A stretch of 64,000 nucleotides of DNA, from the NCBI GenBank assembly GCA_949361645.1, contig OX442429.1, positions 5,193,167 to 5,257,166 on the forward strand, given 5' to 3'. The notes below the pieces were generated by a model. It was given only the letters and a program-made list of their open reading frames with translations. It ran no database searches and had not been told where the DNA came from. Source of the DNA: Spongilla lacustris. Taxonomy: Eukaryota > Porifera > Demospongiae > Spongillida > Spongillidae. This document shows positions 35,353 to 47,054 of the stretch, in pieces; position 1 is the stretch's first letter, and each line of letters starts with the position of its first letter. Both the position numbers and the translations under genes were made by a program.

Positions 35353-37115
35353 ATGCCGTTTGGGCTGTGCAATGCCCCGGCGACTTTTCAACGACTAATG
35401 GACCTTGTTCTCAGCAGTCTAAAATGGTCAAACTGTCTGGTCTACATCGCAAGGGCCTGCGTCACACCAATGCCAACGCTCTATCCAGATTGCCGTGTGC
35501 TCAGTGTGGCTTTGCTAAGGAACAAGGAGAGGAAGAGGATGTGTTGCCGGTAGCAGCTCTACAAATCTCTGGACTGAACATGGACTGAGGAGATAAGGAA
35601 GATGCAAGCACAGAATGAGTGGAAAGTTCTGGTGAAGCTAGGAAATCCAACATTCAACCTTCTTTAAAGGAACAGGAAAGAGCATCGAATTTCAAAGACT
35701 ATGCCAGATTTGGGACCAGCTGGTATTGCGTGAGGGAGTGATGTACCGAAAGTATTTTGACATTTATATTAAGAAGCCTTCCAAAATTTGGTATCAGTTG
35801 CTGGTTCCCGCTGGCCTGAGGAAGAGGGTGCTAGACGAGACACATGATGGCTTATGTGGAGGACACCTGGGAGAAGAGAAAACCTTCCGAAGCTGAAACA
35901 CTCACACTATTGGCCTGGCTATTAGAATTCGGTCAGAGATTGGTGCAGAACTTGGGCTGCATGTGCCAGCTATCGCAGCAGGCTTCCCTTCAGAGTATTG
36001 TTGTTGGCTCGCCCAGGCAAATGGTGGCTGTAGACATCCTTGGGCCTCTTCCCCAGACCCAGTCAGAAAACAAGTACATACTTGTGGTAGGTAATTATTT
36101 CACCAAATGGATAGAAGCCTATGCAATCCCGAATCAAGAGGCCATTACCATTGCACAAAAACTACTCGATAAAATGTTCTGCCGCTTTTCCCTGCCAGAA
36201 AAGTTGCACAGTTTGAGTCAGAAATTGTCAAGCAATTGTGTCGCCTCCTTAAGATTGAAAAAAGTAGGACTACGCCTTCTCACCCACAGTCTTATGGATT
36301 TGTGGAACGCTTCAACAGGACACTGTTGAATCTGCTTTTTGCTTCCTCAGGACAGCATCAATCAGAGTGGGATACGAATCTGCATAAAGTGTGCTTGGCC
36401 TACAACACTAGTGTACAGAGCACAACAGCTAGGTTACTCACCCTTCTTCCTCATGTTTGGGAGAGAAGCGTGCCTGCCTATTGACATTGGCCACGAACAG
36501 CCTACTTTGGAGGTGCCAGCACACCAACACTATAGTATGGGCAGTACATGCATAACCAAAGTGAAGCATTTTTGAGGGCATTTGAGGTGGTATGGAAGAA
36601 TGTATCTATGAAGCAGTGTCACCAATGGGAGTTGTATAACCGGAAGATTCATGGCGACCCATTCTCTGTGGGAGACCTTGTTTGGTTGTTCAACCCAGCT
36701 ATGGGCAAGGGGCAGTCCAGGAAGTGAGACCCTGGACTGGTCCCTACCATGTTTATTGCAAACTCTCGGATGTCACCTCATACGGGAAACAACAGATCTA
36801 CAGTAGTGCACTTTGACAGACCGAAAATATGCCCAAAAGACATCCAGTTGCCAGCTCGGAAGCAAAGAAATGGTAGACCAGAATCTTCTCCAGCCCTGCC
36901 CCCGACATCAGCAGGTTTCACCTTAGAATTGGTACTGGAAGAAGATGCAGCACCAGGTCCTACGGTCACTGTGGAGCATGAGGAAGAACCTGAACCTGAA
37001 CGTGAGCCTGAACCTTAACCTGAACCTGGGGCTGCCCCCGCTCTATGGTATCCAGACAGGATAAGAAGACGATTGTGATCTTAATCAAGACTAATTCTCA
37101 GAGGAAGGGAGCATA
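35353..37115 (+). pseudogene. Truncated Ty3/Gypsy-type retrotransposon pol fragment
   Basis: It begins inside the reverse transcriptase at MPFGLCNAPATFQRLMD and jumps by internal deletion to the tether region (NANALSRLPC). It continues through an HHCC zinc finger and integrase core (VDILGPLP, YFTKWIEAY, FVERFNRTLL), then a basic tail with VHFDR and a Glu/Pro repeat. Stops and frameshifts occur throughout. gag, protease and most of the reverse transcriptase are missing, as is a 5' LTR. The left edge abuts the Ginger-type element's GTGACA end. It is an inactive relic. Confidence 0.88.
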
Positions 37116-37289
37116 TGTAACAAGTGATGACGACTATTCATGGGATGACCATTGTACATGCTGAATGCTAATGAGTACATGCTAATGAATCATGGGACTA
37201 TAGTTCTCTAGGTTGTGGTTATATAAGCTGTAAAGTATGTACTGTATCATGATCGTTGGTAATAGAATCCCGCTGGCAATTCTGTTACA
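37116..37289 (+). repeat. 3' LTR of the Gypsy-type relic
   Basis: The segment begins TGTAACA and ends TGTTACA, is preceded by a polypurine tract (GAGGAAGGGA, 37,101-37,110), and holds a TATATAAG box at 37,220. Its 174-bp length is short but in range for this class. No second LTR copy was noticed in the window, which fits 5' truncation. Confidence 0.75.
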
Positions 37290-37872
37290 GGAGGAAAGCT
37301 CACGAGAAAATACTTTCAGTGCATGTATTTCAATTTTGTATCAATGCAAGTTTCATTGATACAAGGTGGATCTGATTAATAACTTAGAACTTGAAAACAA
37401 ACCAATCAATCAGGAACATAAATAAGTGTGAAAAAATCTAAGAGCTGTATAGTCCCACAGGAAAATTCCACCCTATGTCGATAGGTAAGGTAATACGAGT
37501 GTGCTATTCAGTGTCTTCAGTGAGATGATTTTTAGGATGCATAAAACAAATTATTCATTTTTATTACCTAGAAGAAATTTATAAAAAACGGTCTGTCAGT
37601 GTACACCAAAGATCATGCATGGTTCATGCCAAGAAAAGAAATAATAGCATTACCACCTGCCAATAACCATTATACTATCAGTGGTGTGCAGGAAATAAAA
37701 TTATTCCTGTTCTGTCAGTTTATCATCCTTTCACATTTGACGGTGCGTGCTCATTGTGCAGGTCCTTTGGAGCTTGGCCTGAAATTGCCAAGCTCTAATT
37801 CTTTTTCTCTGGTCCCAAGTCAGCGTGCCAAAGTGAAGCTATTCAGTTGCGATACGCCGCCATGTGCGGTTG

Positions 37873-37989
37873 TTAACCCAACCAAACTCGACCTAGCGTG
37901 GCTAGAAAATACGTTTAGAACGTTTGATTGACGTTTTACGTCCTAAACGTGTTTTTTTTAGCCATGCTAGGTCGAGTTTGGTTGAATTA
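37873..37989. mobile_element. Hairpin MITE
   Basis: The arms AACCAAACTCGACCTAGCGT and ATGCTAGGTCGAGTTTGGTT pair, continuing through TACGTTTAGAACG and CGTCCTAAACGTG with a loop of about 20 bp. The near-complete palindrome of about 115 bp has no coding content. Confidence 0.72.
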
Positions 37990-39011
37990 TCAACGTTATA
38001 ATAGTAACCACTCGTGGTGGCATATCTCAACCGAATAGTTTCGCTTTGACGCGTTGAATTGTAAACTGAGTTGCAACTTGTGTGCCCTCCCTGGTGGCCA
38101 TCTTTAAGTATTCTACAAAACTACCACATGTCCACAGTAGGTCGATGTTTTTAAAACCAGATAATATCGTATATTTACTCGCCATAGAATTCATCCAAGG
38201 TCTATTACAGTCTGCCGCATGCAACGCAAAGTAATGCAAGGTAACTTGGGCAGTATATAAACCTGATATTCTGTGTTGACTGATCCATAAATGCACTATA
38301 CGGCGCTTGGCATAAATGTGATCCACGGTCTCTTATTTGGTTTAAACTAACTGTTCTTAATTGGTACATGCCGGGGGCGGTATATATACTATATATAAAA
38401 CAATATCTTTGAATTTGCCTGAACGGTCCTATGGTTTGGTTTATAATGTTGCAGGACTAAACAGACTTCTTTCGAGTGCTCAGTAGACTTTGCACTTTTT
38501 CCGGAGGGATTGGCAGGCGCGTATCCAGAAATTGAAGGAGGGGGGGGGTGCCGAACGGATAGCGTGCGAAGCGCGCGCAAAATTTTTTGCAACCACGCCC
38601 ACTCAGCAGTATAGTTTAACTGAAATACAACGGCTCAATCGGCAAGAATGTCTGCAATCGCCAAGGATGGCGCCGAGCGCATACATATATCCAGAAGCCG
38701 CCGAAGCCGGAGTGCATTAACACACTAAATGATCCGCTGAGTATGTTGTGAATACCGATAAGCGCTCTGGCATTTGCCAGCAATGCAGCTTTAAAATACT
38801 GTGGGTACAATCTGCTGATGGAAGATCTGCAAACTTCTGAATTGTATCCATGCCAAGGATAAATTTAGAGCCATTTATATTGTAAAAGTGCATGTAATCA
38901 GCACCTGGCTTCAAGTGGTTGACGAAGTAGTAACTAAAATGCGCTTTTCAGCTGCTGGACGACTTACAGTCAACGGAATCCAACTACGTATATACATGTC
39001 CCAACGAAAAA

Positions 39012-39181
39012 ATGTCTCGTGTTTTAAACTAGCGCATCTTCGTAATCGTTAACGCTTCCCGACATCCTGTTTAGCATTTCAGGAAAGAGCTGGTACTCCA
39101 GGCAACAGGATTTTAAAGAACGGCACGCATGCAGCTGCGTTCATGATTACGAAGATACGCTCGTTTAAGCACGAGACATTT
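39012..39181. mobile_element. MITE of the same family as 57,918-58,185
   Basis: The ends TGTCTCGTGTTTTAAACTAG and CTCGTTTAAGCACGAGACA are inverted. The interior phrases GTTAACGCTTCC, CAGGAAAGAGCTGGTA and GCAGCTGCGTTCATGATTAC recur at 57,980-58,105. A diverged outer portion (GGTGGGGGCAGAGTGG...TACGGTAA) is visible to about 39,212. Confidence 0.75.
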
Positions 39182-39949
39182 TTTTCGGTGGGGGCAGAGT
39201 GGACTTTACGGTAATCTTATATAGTGATGTTAATAATAGAAGTGAATTGAATTAAATTACCGCGCTAAAGCTTATGTATATGCCTGCGAAGGGAAATTAT
39301 GAGCGTACTCATCAGTTATTTGATTATTTTAATTATATTCATTCTTGGGTCGGAGGGGGGTGCCTTAGCCCCCTGAGCCCCCCCCCCCCCCCCTAAATAC
39401 GCCACTGATTGGAGAGCATTGGAAGCCTTTAAAAATTCCGGTTCCTTACGTTAATTGAATTCTATTATAGTTAGTTATTGCACGCTACAACATGTAATTT
39501 ATAAATAATAAATGAAATGTAAGTCTCGCTCTATCCGTGAATCGGCTGAATTAATTTATATTGAGGTGCATGGCTATTACCAGCTAGGGTGGGATAAAAT
39601 GCGCTAAAATTTATATCCGACCGGATATTATATCCTTCAGCGCACTACATACGATAAGTGCATGGCTGTTGCTGAATGCTCTGAGATTACTATACGAGTT
39701 AGTACTTAGTAGCAGTTCTGAGTCGGAGTTCAGCTATTTTCATGCATGTTCATCATTAGAGTGGGTTAAGGAGCACCAATCTTACCATCCTAGCTGCATT
39801 TGCACATTACAGGCCTTATTTGTTCAATATCTTATCATTATGCAATCGCTTAATTATCCATTATAGCTGCATTACATTAGCAGTGCTGCAATATACATGT
39901 AGCACATCAACAAGGCACCACGTCATCAAAATTGTTTGATTGAAATTGT

Positions 39950-42236
39950 TTATGCAACCTGAAATTCGCCCGCAACTTCGTGGTATAGGGCGGGTTTCTT
40001 GACAGGACAATGATACTCATTTTTATCGTGCTCTTTCCATGCTGCCAGATTAACAGCGGGAAGACTGCTGCACGGTACGCGAGGCTGGGTAGCGACGAAA
40101 GCGTTGGGCTGCGCTTGGGTGATTCCATCCGAATTTTCGCAGATAACTCGCGAAAGAGACGCCTTCGACAGTTCGTGAACTTGCAGAGGTGTAAAAACTC
40201 CGGGCCTTTCAAAGTAAAAAGCATCTCCGTCCCTCAGATTGGAAAACGCATTGGCGAAAATGCAGGCAAACGTCGCGCCGAGGCGAGAGTTGGGAAGATT
40301 CCTCTCCGAGATGCCGCCCACCCATAGGTCGGCGGTGTCGAGAGACCCGTACGTCTCGATAAATTTAGCGAACGTCGACTCGCGATCAAATGGAGAGGAG
40401 ACACCGTAAACGTTCTTGCAAAAGTTCTTATACACCGAGTAGGGTGCTACGCCGTGGTCTCGACCCCGTTGCATATTCCTTGAAGCGAGGTCCGTCCCAG
40501 TTCCTGGAGGACCTTCGAAAAGGCGGTTGGTAAGAATATTACTGAGGAATTCATCTCTGCGACGAGCAGGAGTGGTAAGAAGGCCTCGGAGAAGAGGATC
40601 CGTACCAAAACTGCTGTTGTAGCTGTCTATCATTCCCGAAAAAACGAGCTGGAGGTCTCCTCCAGGGATTGAAGTCTCGAAATCGGACTCCAGACGAGGG
40701 AAATTCGGTCGTATAAAGGTGTGGCCTACTCTAAGAGCGGCGGTCGATAATTCTGTGGGGAGGCTCGCGTCGGCTTTAGGATTGTAGCCTTTGTAGGGTC
40801 CAATTAGGGCGTTGAACGTGTCTGAGCCCATTATGGTGGGCAGCCATTCGGAGTATGTGACCCTCTGAAACTCGGCTCCGAGGATTTTTCGTGCTTCTTG
40901 GTAGAGCCGCTCGTCGTTCCAACCAGGATTGATGGACGCCAGTTCATCGGCTATCCTGTTGTGTTCCCGCATCCATAATGTCTGGATTATCATAAGGCCG
41001 GGCTGTTCGTTGACACGTACGTCGCCAGCTACGAAGCCAGTAGCATCGCTGTTCACGGGCAAACTTGGTTTCGTGTTACCCGGCAAAATATAGCCGACGC
41101 GAAGACGACCGCCGGAAAACGCTCGTATCGAATTTGCAGTGGCTAGATCAGGTCCCAGGATGACCGATGCGTCGATGTACGAGGACACGTCATTAATCTG
41201 TTGCCTGGGATCAAAGGTACCTTCGCTTGCATTGCTGCACGCCGGAACGCTTCTTCGAAACGGGATGCAAGTGCCATTCCGAATCGTACCGACACCGAAC
41301 GTCGGGTCATTGGGTGGTACTTTGATGGGTAGGCAGATATCCGTCTTATTGCAGCAGTCGCACGTCGTGATCTCTCCTAGTTGAGGAGTTAGGGTCACTT
41401 CGTGATCTAAAAACTGCCCCCATTGCATCAGCATATGGCTAACATTCATCTCATCGAGGGGCTTGTCGAGGACGATTTTATGACTGACGAAGCGAACGCT
41501 TGGGTTAGGGGGATCGAAAGGTCCTATCGTTGGCAGGTTACCATAGTTCTGAAGATCGCCTCGGATAGAGCTAATACCGTCCTCGTATTGCGGCGGAAGA
41601 ATGCGCCGAAAAGCGGTTCCAGCTGCACCTCTGAGCGGGTACTCTCGATTGTTGCATGTACCATCTACGGTTCTATATCGCGGATTGATGGTGGGCGAGT
41701 TGCAGTTGGGCGTCGGTAGAAGGTCCCGGCAACCGCTCGCTACCATGATCTTGTTCATCTCCTCCGCTGTGAGGAGGGAAGCTGGTGTGACCGATTGGCC
41801 TGCTTCAGCTAGTTGTTCAATGCTTAATGCGATAGCCTTTTCGGGATTGATTCGACACAGTAACTTTTCTGCTCGACGAACCATATCTTCGTACATGAGA
41901 CGCGCCTTGCCGTTCTTCCTCGCCCTTTCTGATGGTTTCTTGTAATAATTAGACGTTAGTCGCTCCTGATTAGTGTCCAGGTCTTCATCCTCCTCGCCGT
42001 ATGAGTCCTGCTGGTCGAAGAGTTTTTTGCTTTCAGCAATGGCAGTGTCAACGACGGCTTTGCGTTCTGTTATACATGTATATAATATAGAATGGTGCAT
42101 GATCTATGTAGTACTTAGCGCATGCATGCATATAATAGTCCTGAAGCTTACCATCTTGGCTCAGTCCTTGTGTTGTTATGAAGGTGGCTGCTACGACAGC
42201 GACCATCAAAAGTGTGACACTCACAAAATCTTTCAT
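39950..42236 (-). CDS. Secreted animal heme peroxidase, 733 aa, two exons
   Basis: Exon 1 is 42236-42152 and exon 2 is 42066-39950; donor GTAAGC and acceptor ATAACAG join in phase. The start is chosen because MKDFVSVTLLMVAVVAATF is an immediate signal peptide; an in-frame ATG nine codons upstream would weaken it. The protein belongs to the myeloperoxidase/peroxinectin superfamily, which oxidises halides or phenols with H2O2. Distal heme residues are in WGQFLDHE (about residue 250), with Glu where the family often has Asp in the calcium loop. The catalytic Arg and heme-linked Glu are in GDVRVNEQPG (about 378), then REHNRIA (about 395). The proximal His is in RVGHTFIRP (about 476). All key residues and many cysteines are present, so it should be active outside the cell. 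An inverted dead copy lies at 48,760-51,030. Confidence 0.93.
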
Positions 42237-42299
42237 TATATTATGCCTGCATGTGGTTAGCATGTGAAGAAGCTATGCTGATGCTCCGATGGATGCCAC

Positions 42300-42309
42300 A
42301 GCCTTATAC
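42300..42309 (-). promoter_or_regulatory. Candidate TATA box of the peroxidase gene
   Basis: Read on the minus strand, GTATAAGGCTGT lies about 65 bp before the start codon. The dead copy keeps TATATAAGGCTGT at the same distance (about 48,690), and sequence between box and start is similar in both. Position and conservation support it; there is no transcript evidence. Confidence 0.42.
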
Positions 42310-42716
42310 ACAGCTATATATACGCTAACAGCCAATATACGAACCCCGTGACACGACATCGGATATAGTAAACCATTTAAATTTTTGTTTATACTGCATG
42401 ATATACGCGGGAGTAAACAGATCTTGCATTGATCTATTTAATTGGAGATATAATGAAGACGGCACAAAAACGCCCACACTCCCAATGGGGACTTCGCGTA
42501 TATACATGTACATGCACGAAAATAAGTGGAACAAGAGCCAATGCAAAGCCCATACGAAAATGTTCTGCCATGCACATTTCTAAAGCATATGTCCTCCAGG
42601 GCCTAGGCACACAATTCAATGCTACTGTATGATAACCATGCACACTTGAATTCGTATGGCTTATAATTACAAACCGCGGTTTGCCGAATACGGTACATAA
42701 ATCTGGTAATATAGTC

Positions 42717-43031
42717 GTTGATAAACCCTAAATGTATGCTGAATATGAATTGATATTTTGTGGCGAGTCATAATGCCGGTACTGATGTTAACACAACAAA
42801 TATATTACATGTAGGTTTTGGCGATTTAATCGCTGAAGCAAGTGCAATTAATATAATAACCATATTAATTAGATATTACCGCGTCGATGTTTGTTAATTG
42901 TACTTGCTTCAGCGATTAAATCGCCAATCCCTACATGTAATATATTTTTTGTGTTATCATTAGTACCGGTATTATGACTCTCTACAAATTTCAATTTCAT
43001 AAACACAGCATACATTTTAGGGTTGATCAAC
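42717..43031. mobile_element. Long inverted-repeat MITE
   Basis: The arms of about 130 bp run from GTTGATAAACCCTAAATGTA inward to GGCGATTTAATCGCTGAAGC, and mirror back from GCTTCAGCGATTAAATCGCC to TACATTTTAGGGTTGATCAAC. About 40 bp of AT-rich spacer lies between. No ORF or transposase is present. Target repeats are not clear. Confidence 0.8.
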
Positions 43032-43684
43032 AATCGAGGTTTTATGGTCGGTAGACTATACAAGGGCGGATCCAGCGAATTCCAAACCAATTATAATGTA
43101 CTCTATCTCTATATACAATAATTAATAGTGGTGAGTGTACTATATTTTTAATTGTATTAATAAATATACAATTAGCTGGAAGGATTTTCTTCTAAACCTT
43201 TTTTAAATTCTAAACCAAAAGCTAAAATAAATTTGCGATATAGGCTATGATGGTGATTTGCATTTTTTTCACTAACTAGTAAGTAGCCTGCTAAACAGAT
43301 TTTTAAAAAAAGATGGACTACCGTTAGGTTGGTTAGCATGTTGCATGACTTGCACATAAAATCCTGCCAAACAAAATGCTCAAAGAAGATAAGTGCATGT
43401 TAAGGAGCCCATACACTTGGCAACATGTTGTGTGCAAATCAAATGAATATCAGTAAAAGTTCGGTAAATTACGATGATGGATTTCTACTAAATTTTACGT
43501 ATATTCATTGAGTTGCGCGCAACATGTTGCCTAGTGTATGGTACACGGACCATCCTATATCAGTGTAAATAATCAGCCACATGAAAGGTAAATAAGTTTT
43601 GAAAGACTACTAACAATTTCTAAAACTAAGATTTGTGGCTTTAGTCACAATACCATGTATAGCTATTAAAGATTTAGGCGGGCC
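43032..43684. other. Interval without gene; holds a copy of a 47.8-kb repeat
   Basis: 43,330-43,398 (TTGCATGACTTGCACATAAA and flanks) recurs in the same orientation at 47,845-47,925. Nothing coding is supported. Confidence 0.55.
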
Positions 43685-44049
43685 TGTCACGGCTATCCTG
43701 AAATGGTCCTAGGTCCGTACCAGGCAGCCTGTTTTGGTCCGGCGGACTATTACAGGCTTTGCTTAATTTGGTCCTAGGACCAAAACAGGCTGCCTCATTT
43801 GGTCCTACGCTGCTCATTTTGGTCCTATATAGGCGGACAAAAGCAAGCAGCCTGATTTGGTCCTAGGACCGAAACAGACTGCCTTATTTGACTCTACGCT
43901 GCTGTTATTATACAGGCGGACAAAGACAAATTCAAACTGATTACTTCACGCAGAATAAGTAATTGTACCCCACCCATAGCTTAGTGGTATGACAAACATT
44001 TGTGGAAATATGACACTACAAAAACCAGGCTGATGGAGTAGCCTGTTGA

Positions 44050-46140
44050 GGAGAGTCTAGGCATAGCGATGGTGGAGTGGACTGCCTTTTACCACCTTTC
44101 CTTTCTTTAGCTCCTTGGCACCATTGAGGAATAGATTGGCCCTGGCATGTTTAGCATCATTCTGCTGATTTTGCTTTTTCTAAAGACAATAAAAGAGCAA
44201 ATATAAGTATACTAACATTTTATACCTGTGTAGAAAGAATGTCTTTCTTGACGATTTGCAACATTTCCTGCCTTTCACTGCACAACACCGTCATGTGCTC
44301 AGGTACCTTTTCCTGGTTGGCAACACGAAACAGAGCTGTTGCAAAACGTGAGATAGTGTAGCAAGTGGACTCAGACATGTTGTAAGTAGACGTTCTAAAT
44401 CAATAAATTCATCATGTAAGTGATTTAGTGCTTTAACAATCATCCACTGCAATGTTTGATTAAACATTTCGTCAAGACTGTTTTATTGCATAATATTATA
44501 TAGGCAATGATACAAATAAACAAAATAATCCTTTGATAAGGGTGCACCTGTGGATGGTAGTTTACTTTCATTCTTGAATTCGGAACCATTATCAGTATTC
44601 ATGACTCAAGGCAATTCCATTTGCATAAAATTCTATTTCAATGGATATGTACCATATATAACCTTGTGCAGTGTATTGGCTACTTGATGGGCTTCGTTGC
44701 TGGGTGTAAGAACAGCTTCAACCGACCTAGAGAAATAATCACTTAAAGTAATGATGTATCTGGGTGCTAGGGTGTGTAACCTCCCCTGAATAATGAAAAT
44801 CGATTTTTCCGAATACTTTTAAAACACTAATCGATTTTTCAGGTTTTTCTGGATCAGAAAATCGATTTTTCCGAATACTTTAAAAAAGAAAATCGATTTT
44901 TCCGAATAGGTTTTGACAATTTGCCTGCCGAATACCTAGGTTATTCAGGTTTTCAGCTCACTGAGCCACCTAAATGTACACATCACACCAGAGACCCTCC
45001 TACAGCTAAACCATAACACCAGATGCCCTCATGAGGCACACAACCATAGCTACCCCCATCACACTGGTCAGACACCCTCCAACTACCCACATTACACCAG
45101 ATCAGTACAGCATGCATCCACAGCTACCCACATCACACCAGATGCACTCAGCACACAACCACAGCTACCTATATAGGCCTAAATCGCTTGGCCTAACCAC
45201 ATACCTAGATGGGCGTGTCCTGACCTAAGTTAGCGTGGCCACGCTGAGGTCTACCTTCAAATCGCACCCGATGCCAAAAGAGTAGAACCACAGATGTAGT
45301 TTACGCACCGCCGGCCATGTAGCCTCCATTTCACCATCGCGAGTTTTTAAAATACTAGTAACTAAGTAGGCCTAACTATAGTACGATCGCGGCAATATCA
45401 GCTCAGAGAGAGAGTGATGCAAGAAACCAGCTAGTTCGAAATGCACTAAGCGAACTAACTTTGATCTGTAGCTGGAGCTGTCCGTCGTCATGACTCGTGA
45501 AGAGGGAGATCTGTTGGCTAGTTCGAATTACTGCCCGTACGTGTAAACTGCACCTGATCTCGTCCCCACGTATATATAAATAGTAACAATAATGACGTTA
45601 TTTAATGTTACGTTTCAAATTAGATGTTATTATCATCGTACGTGTAATATCATAAACGCGTATCCGGATATCGTCATAAAAAGGTATTCGAATAATGGGC
45701 GAATTGTCGATGCGGACGACGAATACCTAAGTACCTCCGAATGGAGATTCACAAATCGGTTATTTCGAATAGAACAAATCCAATAATCGATTTTTCCGAG
45801 TAATGCTAAATTACTATTCGAACGGATAGGTTTTTGCGAATATCCGAATAACCCGAATAACCTGATAACCGGTTACACACCCTACTGGGTGCATACCATT
45901 CATCAGAATGAATGCTCAAACTAATTAAGTTACAGCATTAAGTATGCAACATTTGATACTCACATACAAACACCCATGTGGACATACCTATTACTATATG
46001 ATACCATGTTGTATATACAGGATGCAGTTCATAAGCAACTACCAGTCTTGCAGAATACCTTTAATTGACTGACACACTTCACATGCAGGATGATACCTTT
46101 AGAAAATATCAATTCCAACCAAAAAGAGCCTACCAATTTA
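44050..46140 (-). pseudogene. Ginger-type transposase remnants, interrupted by a hAT-like element
   Basis: Reading on the minus strand: CQSIKGILQ and LHPVYTTWYHIV near 46,000-46,060 match the region after the zinc finger. After the inserted element, YIITLSDYFSRSVEAV (about 44,760-44,715) is the first part of an integrase core. NTDNGSEFKN (about 44,590) supplies the second catalytic Asp context, and NSLDEMFNQTLQ (about 44,450) the third region. A C-terminal piece, MSESTCYTISRFATALFR to KKDILSTQ, and a following exon reading KKQNQQNDAKHARANLFLNG end near 44,050. Stops and frameshifts separate the pieces. Confidence 0.6.
44768..45884. mobile_element. Non-autonomous hAT-like element, 1,117 bp, perfect 8-bp target duplication
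   Basis: The ends TAGGGTGTGTAACC and GGTTACACACCCTA are inverted and flanked by CTGGGTGC on both sides (44,760-44,767 and 45,885-45,892). Removing the element and one repeat restores a continuous transposase reading frame across the site (APR joined to YIITLSDYF), so the insertion is direct. Subterminal arrays repeat AATCGATTTTTCCGAATA and variants. No transposase is present. A repetitive CATCACACCAGA-type stretch lies at 44,980-45,170. Confidence 0.9.
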
Positions 46141-46423
46141 ATGAAGCCTTTTCCATGTGCATCATTCTCTTACCCTCTGAATTGTTCTTTTTATGTCCCA
46201 AAGTCCAGAGGTAGGGTCACAAATCAGCTTTACAATCTGTGTTTTGAGTAATTACATGTAAGTGTCACTGACTGTGGCTTTTCAAATTGTGCACAGGATA
46301 AATTTCATACATAGTGGATTGTTAATAAAGCTGGGTAGAGTGGCTCTCTATATTTTTGCTATCCTTACAATTTATTTAATAGCGCCCTATGCCTATATGG
46401 TTGATGTAACCATGACCCGAAAC

Positions 46424-47054
46424 TAGTTTGGTGTAGCCCAACCTTCGCATACTGCCAGAAGGTCGGGTACCAAACCCGCTCAGTTTGTATACAAGTTGCA
46501 ACTTATCACCTAATCAACATACGCAAGTATTTATTCCGTAGTGCAGTGTGCGATTGAGACAGCCATGGAACTAGGCTACTCTTCAATGAAGCCTGAACAG
46601 GTAGAAGGAACTGTGGCTCTAATTAAAGGCTGGGATGTATTTTGCTATTCTACCCACGGGTTTTGGTAAAAGCCTCTGTTATGCTTGCTTGCCAGTGGCA
46701 CAACTTGTAGCTTCATCACTGATGGCAAGTTAGATGATCCTGTATTTGCAGTGCGCATGCATGCCTGAGCCAAAGCCACACGACAAGCTAAACATTAAAG
46801 CTTATAGAGTACTGGAACTAAGAACTAATTACCAGCGATGTAGGCAGCATAGTTTTGCTCATTGTACACGGTGTTTATCTGTACGAATTAAAGCTCCCTT
46901 GTGGTTTAAGACCATTTACAGATAAGAGCACGATTATCTTATTGCACCACGTGGTATTATTTGTGAGCACCTTACTGTAATACGTCTGTACAAAAACGGT
47001 GCGGGTTTTGTACCCGACCTTCCGCTAGTACTAGTACGTGGCTACGCCCAACTA
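46424..47054. mobile_element. TIR element carrying a RecQ-helicase fragment
   Basis: Diverged inverted ends: TAGTTTGGTGTAGCCCAACC...GAAGGTCGGGTACC on the left, and GTACCCGACCTTCCGC...GGCTACGCCCAACTA on the right. The interior of about 500 bp includes a helicase-like fragment on the plus strand. It lies inside the second Ginger-type element. Target repeats are unclear. Confidence 0.62.
46547..46735 (+). pseudogene. RecQ-type helicase N-terminal fragment with a +1 frameshift
   Basis: The frame reads ETAMELGYSSMKPEQVEGTV (helicase Q-motif context), GWDVF, then after one extra T, AILPTGFGKSLCYACLPVAQ. That is the Walker A motif with GKS and the following conserved segment of RecQ-like helicases. 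Only about 60 codons are present, and the rest of the helicase is absent. Probably a captured gene piece inside the TIR element. Confidence 0.72.

Larger units (their letters stand above)
37290..39949. other. Interval without confident gene
   Basis: It contains two MITEs (listed separately) and two minus-strand stretches that look weakly protein-like. One is at 38,027-38,326. The other, at 38,717-38,940, reads GADYMHFYNINGSKFILGMD. I recognise no family and splice sites are not decisive. MITE-like edges with G tracts lie at 38,507-38,560 (GCGTATCCAG) and 39,350-39,412 (AATACGCCACTG). Confidence 0.5.

Noticed and set aside
43975..44030. tRNA gene starting at CATAGCTTAGTGGTATGAC
   Set aside because: The A-box fits, but no B-box (GGTTCRANNCC) or cloverleaf follows within 80 bp. 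At most a chance or tRNA-derived remnant.
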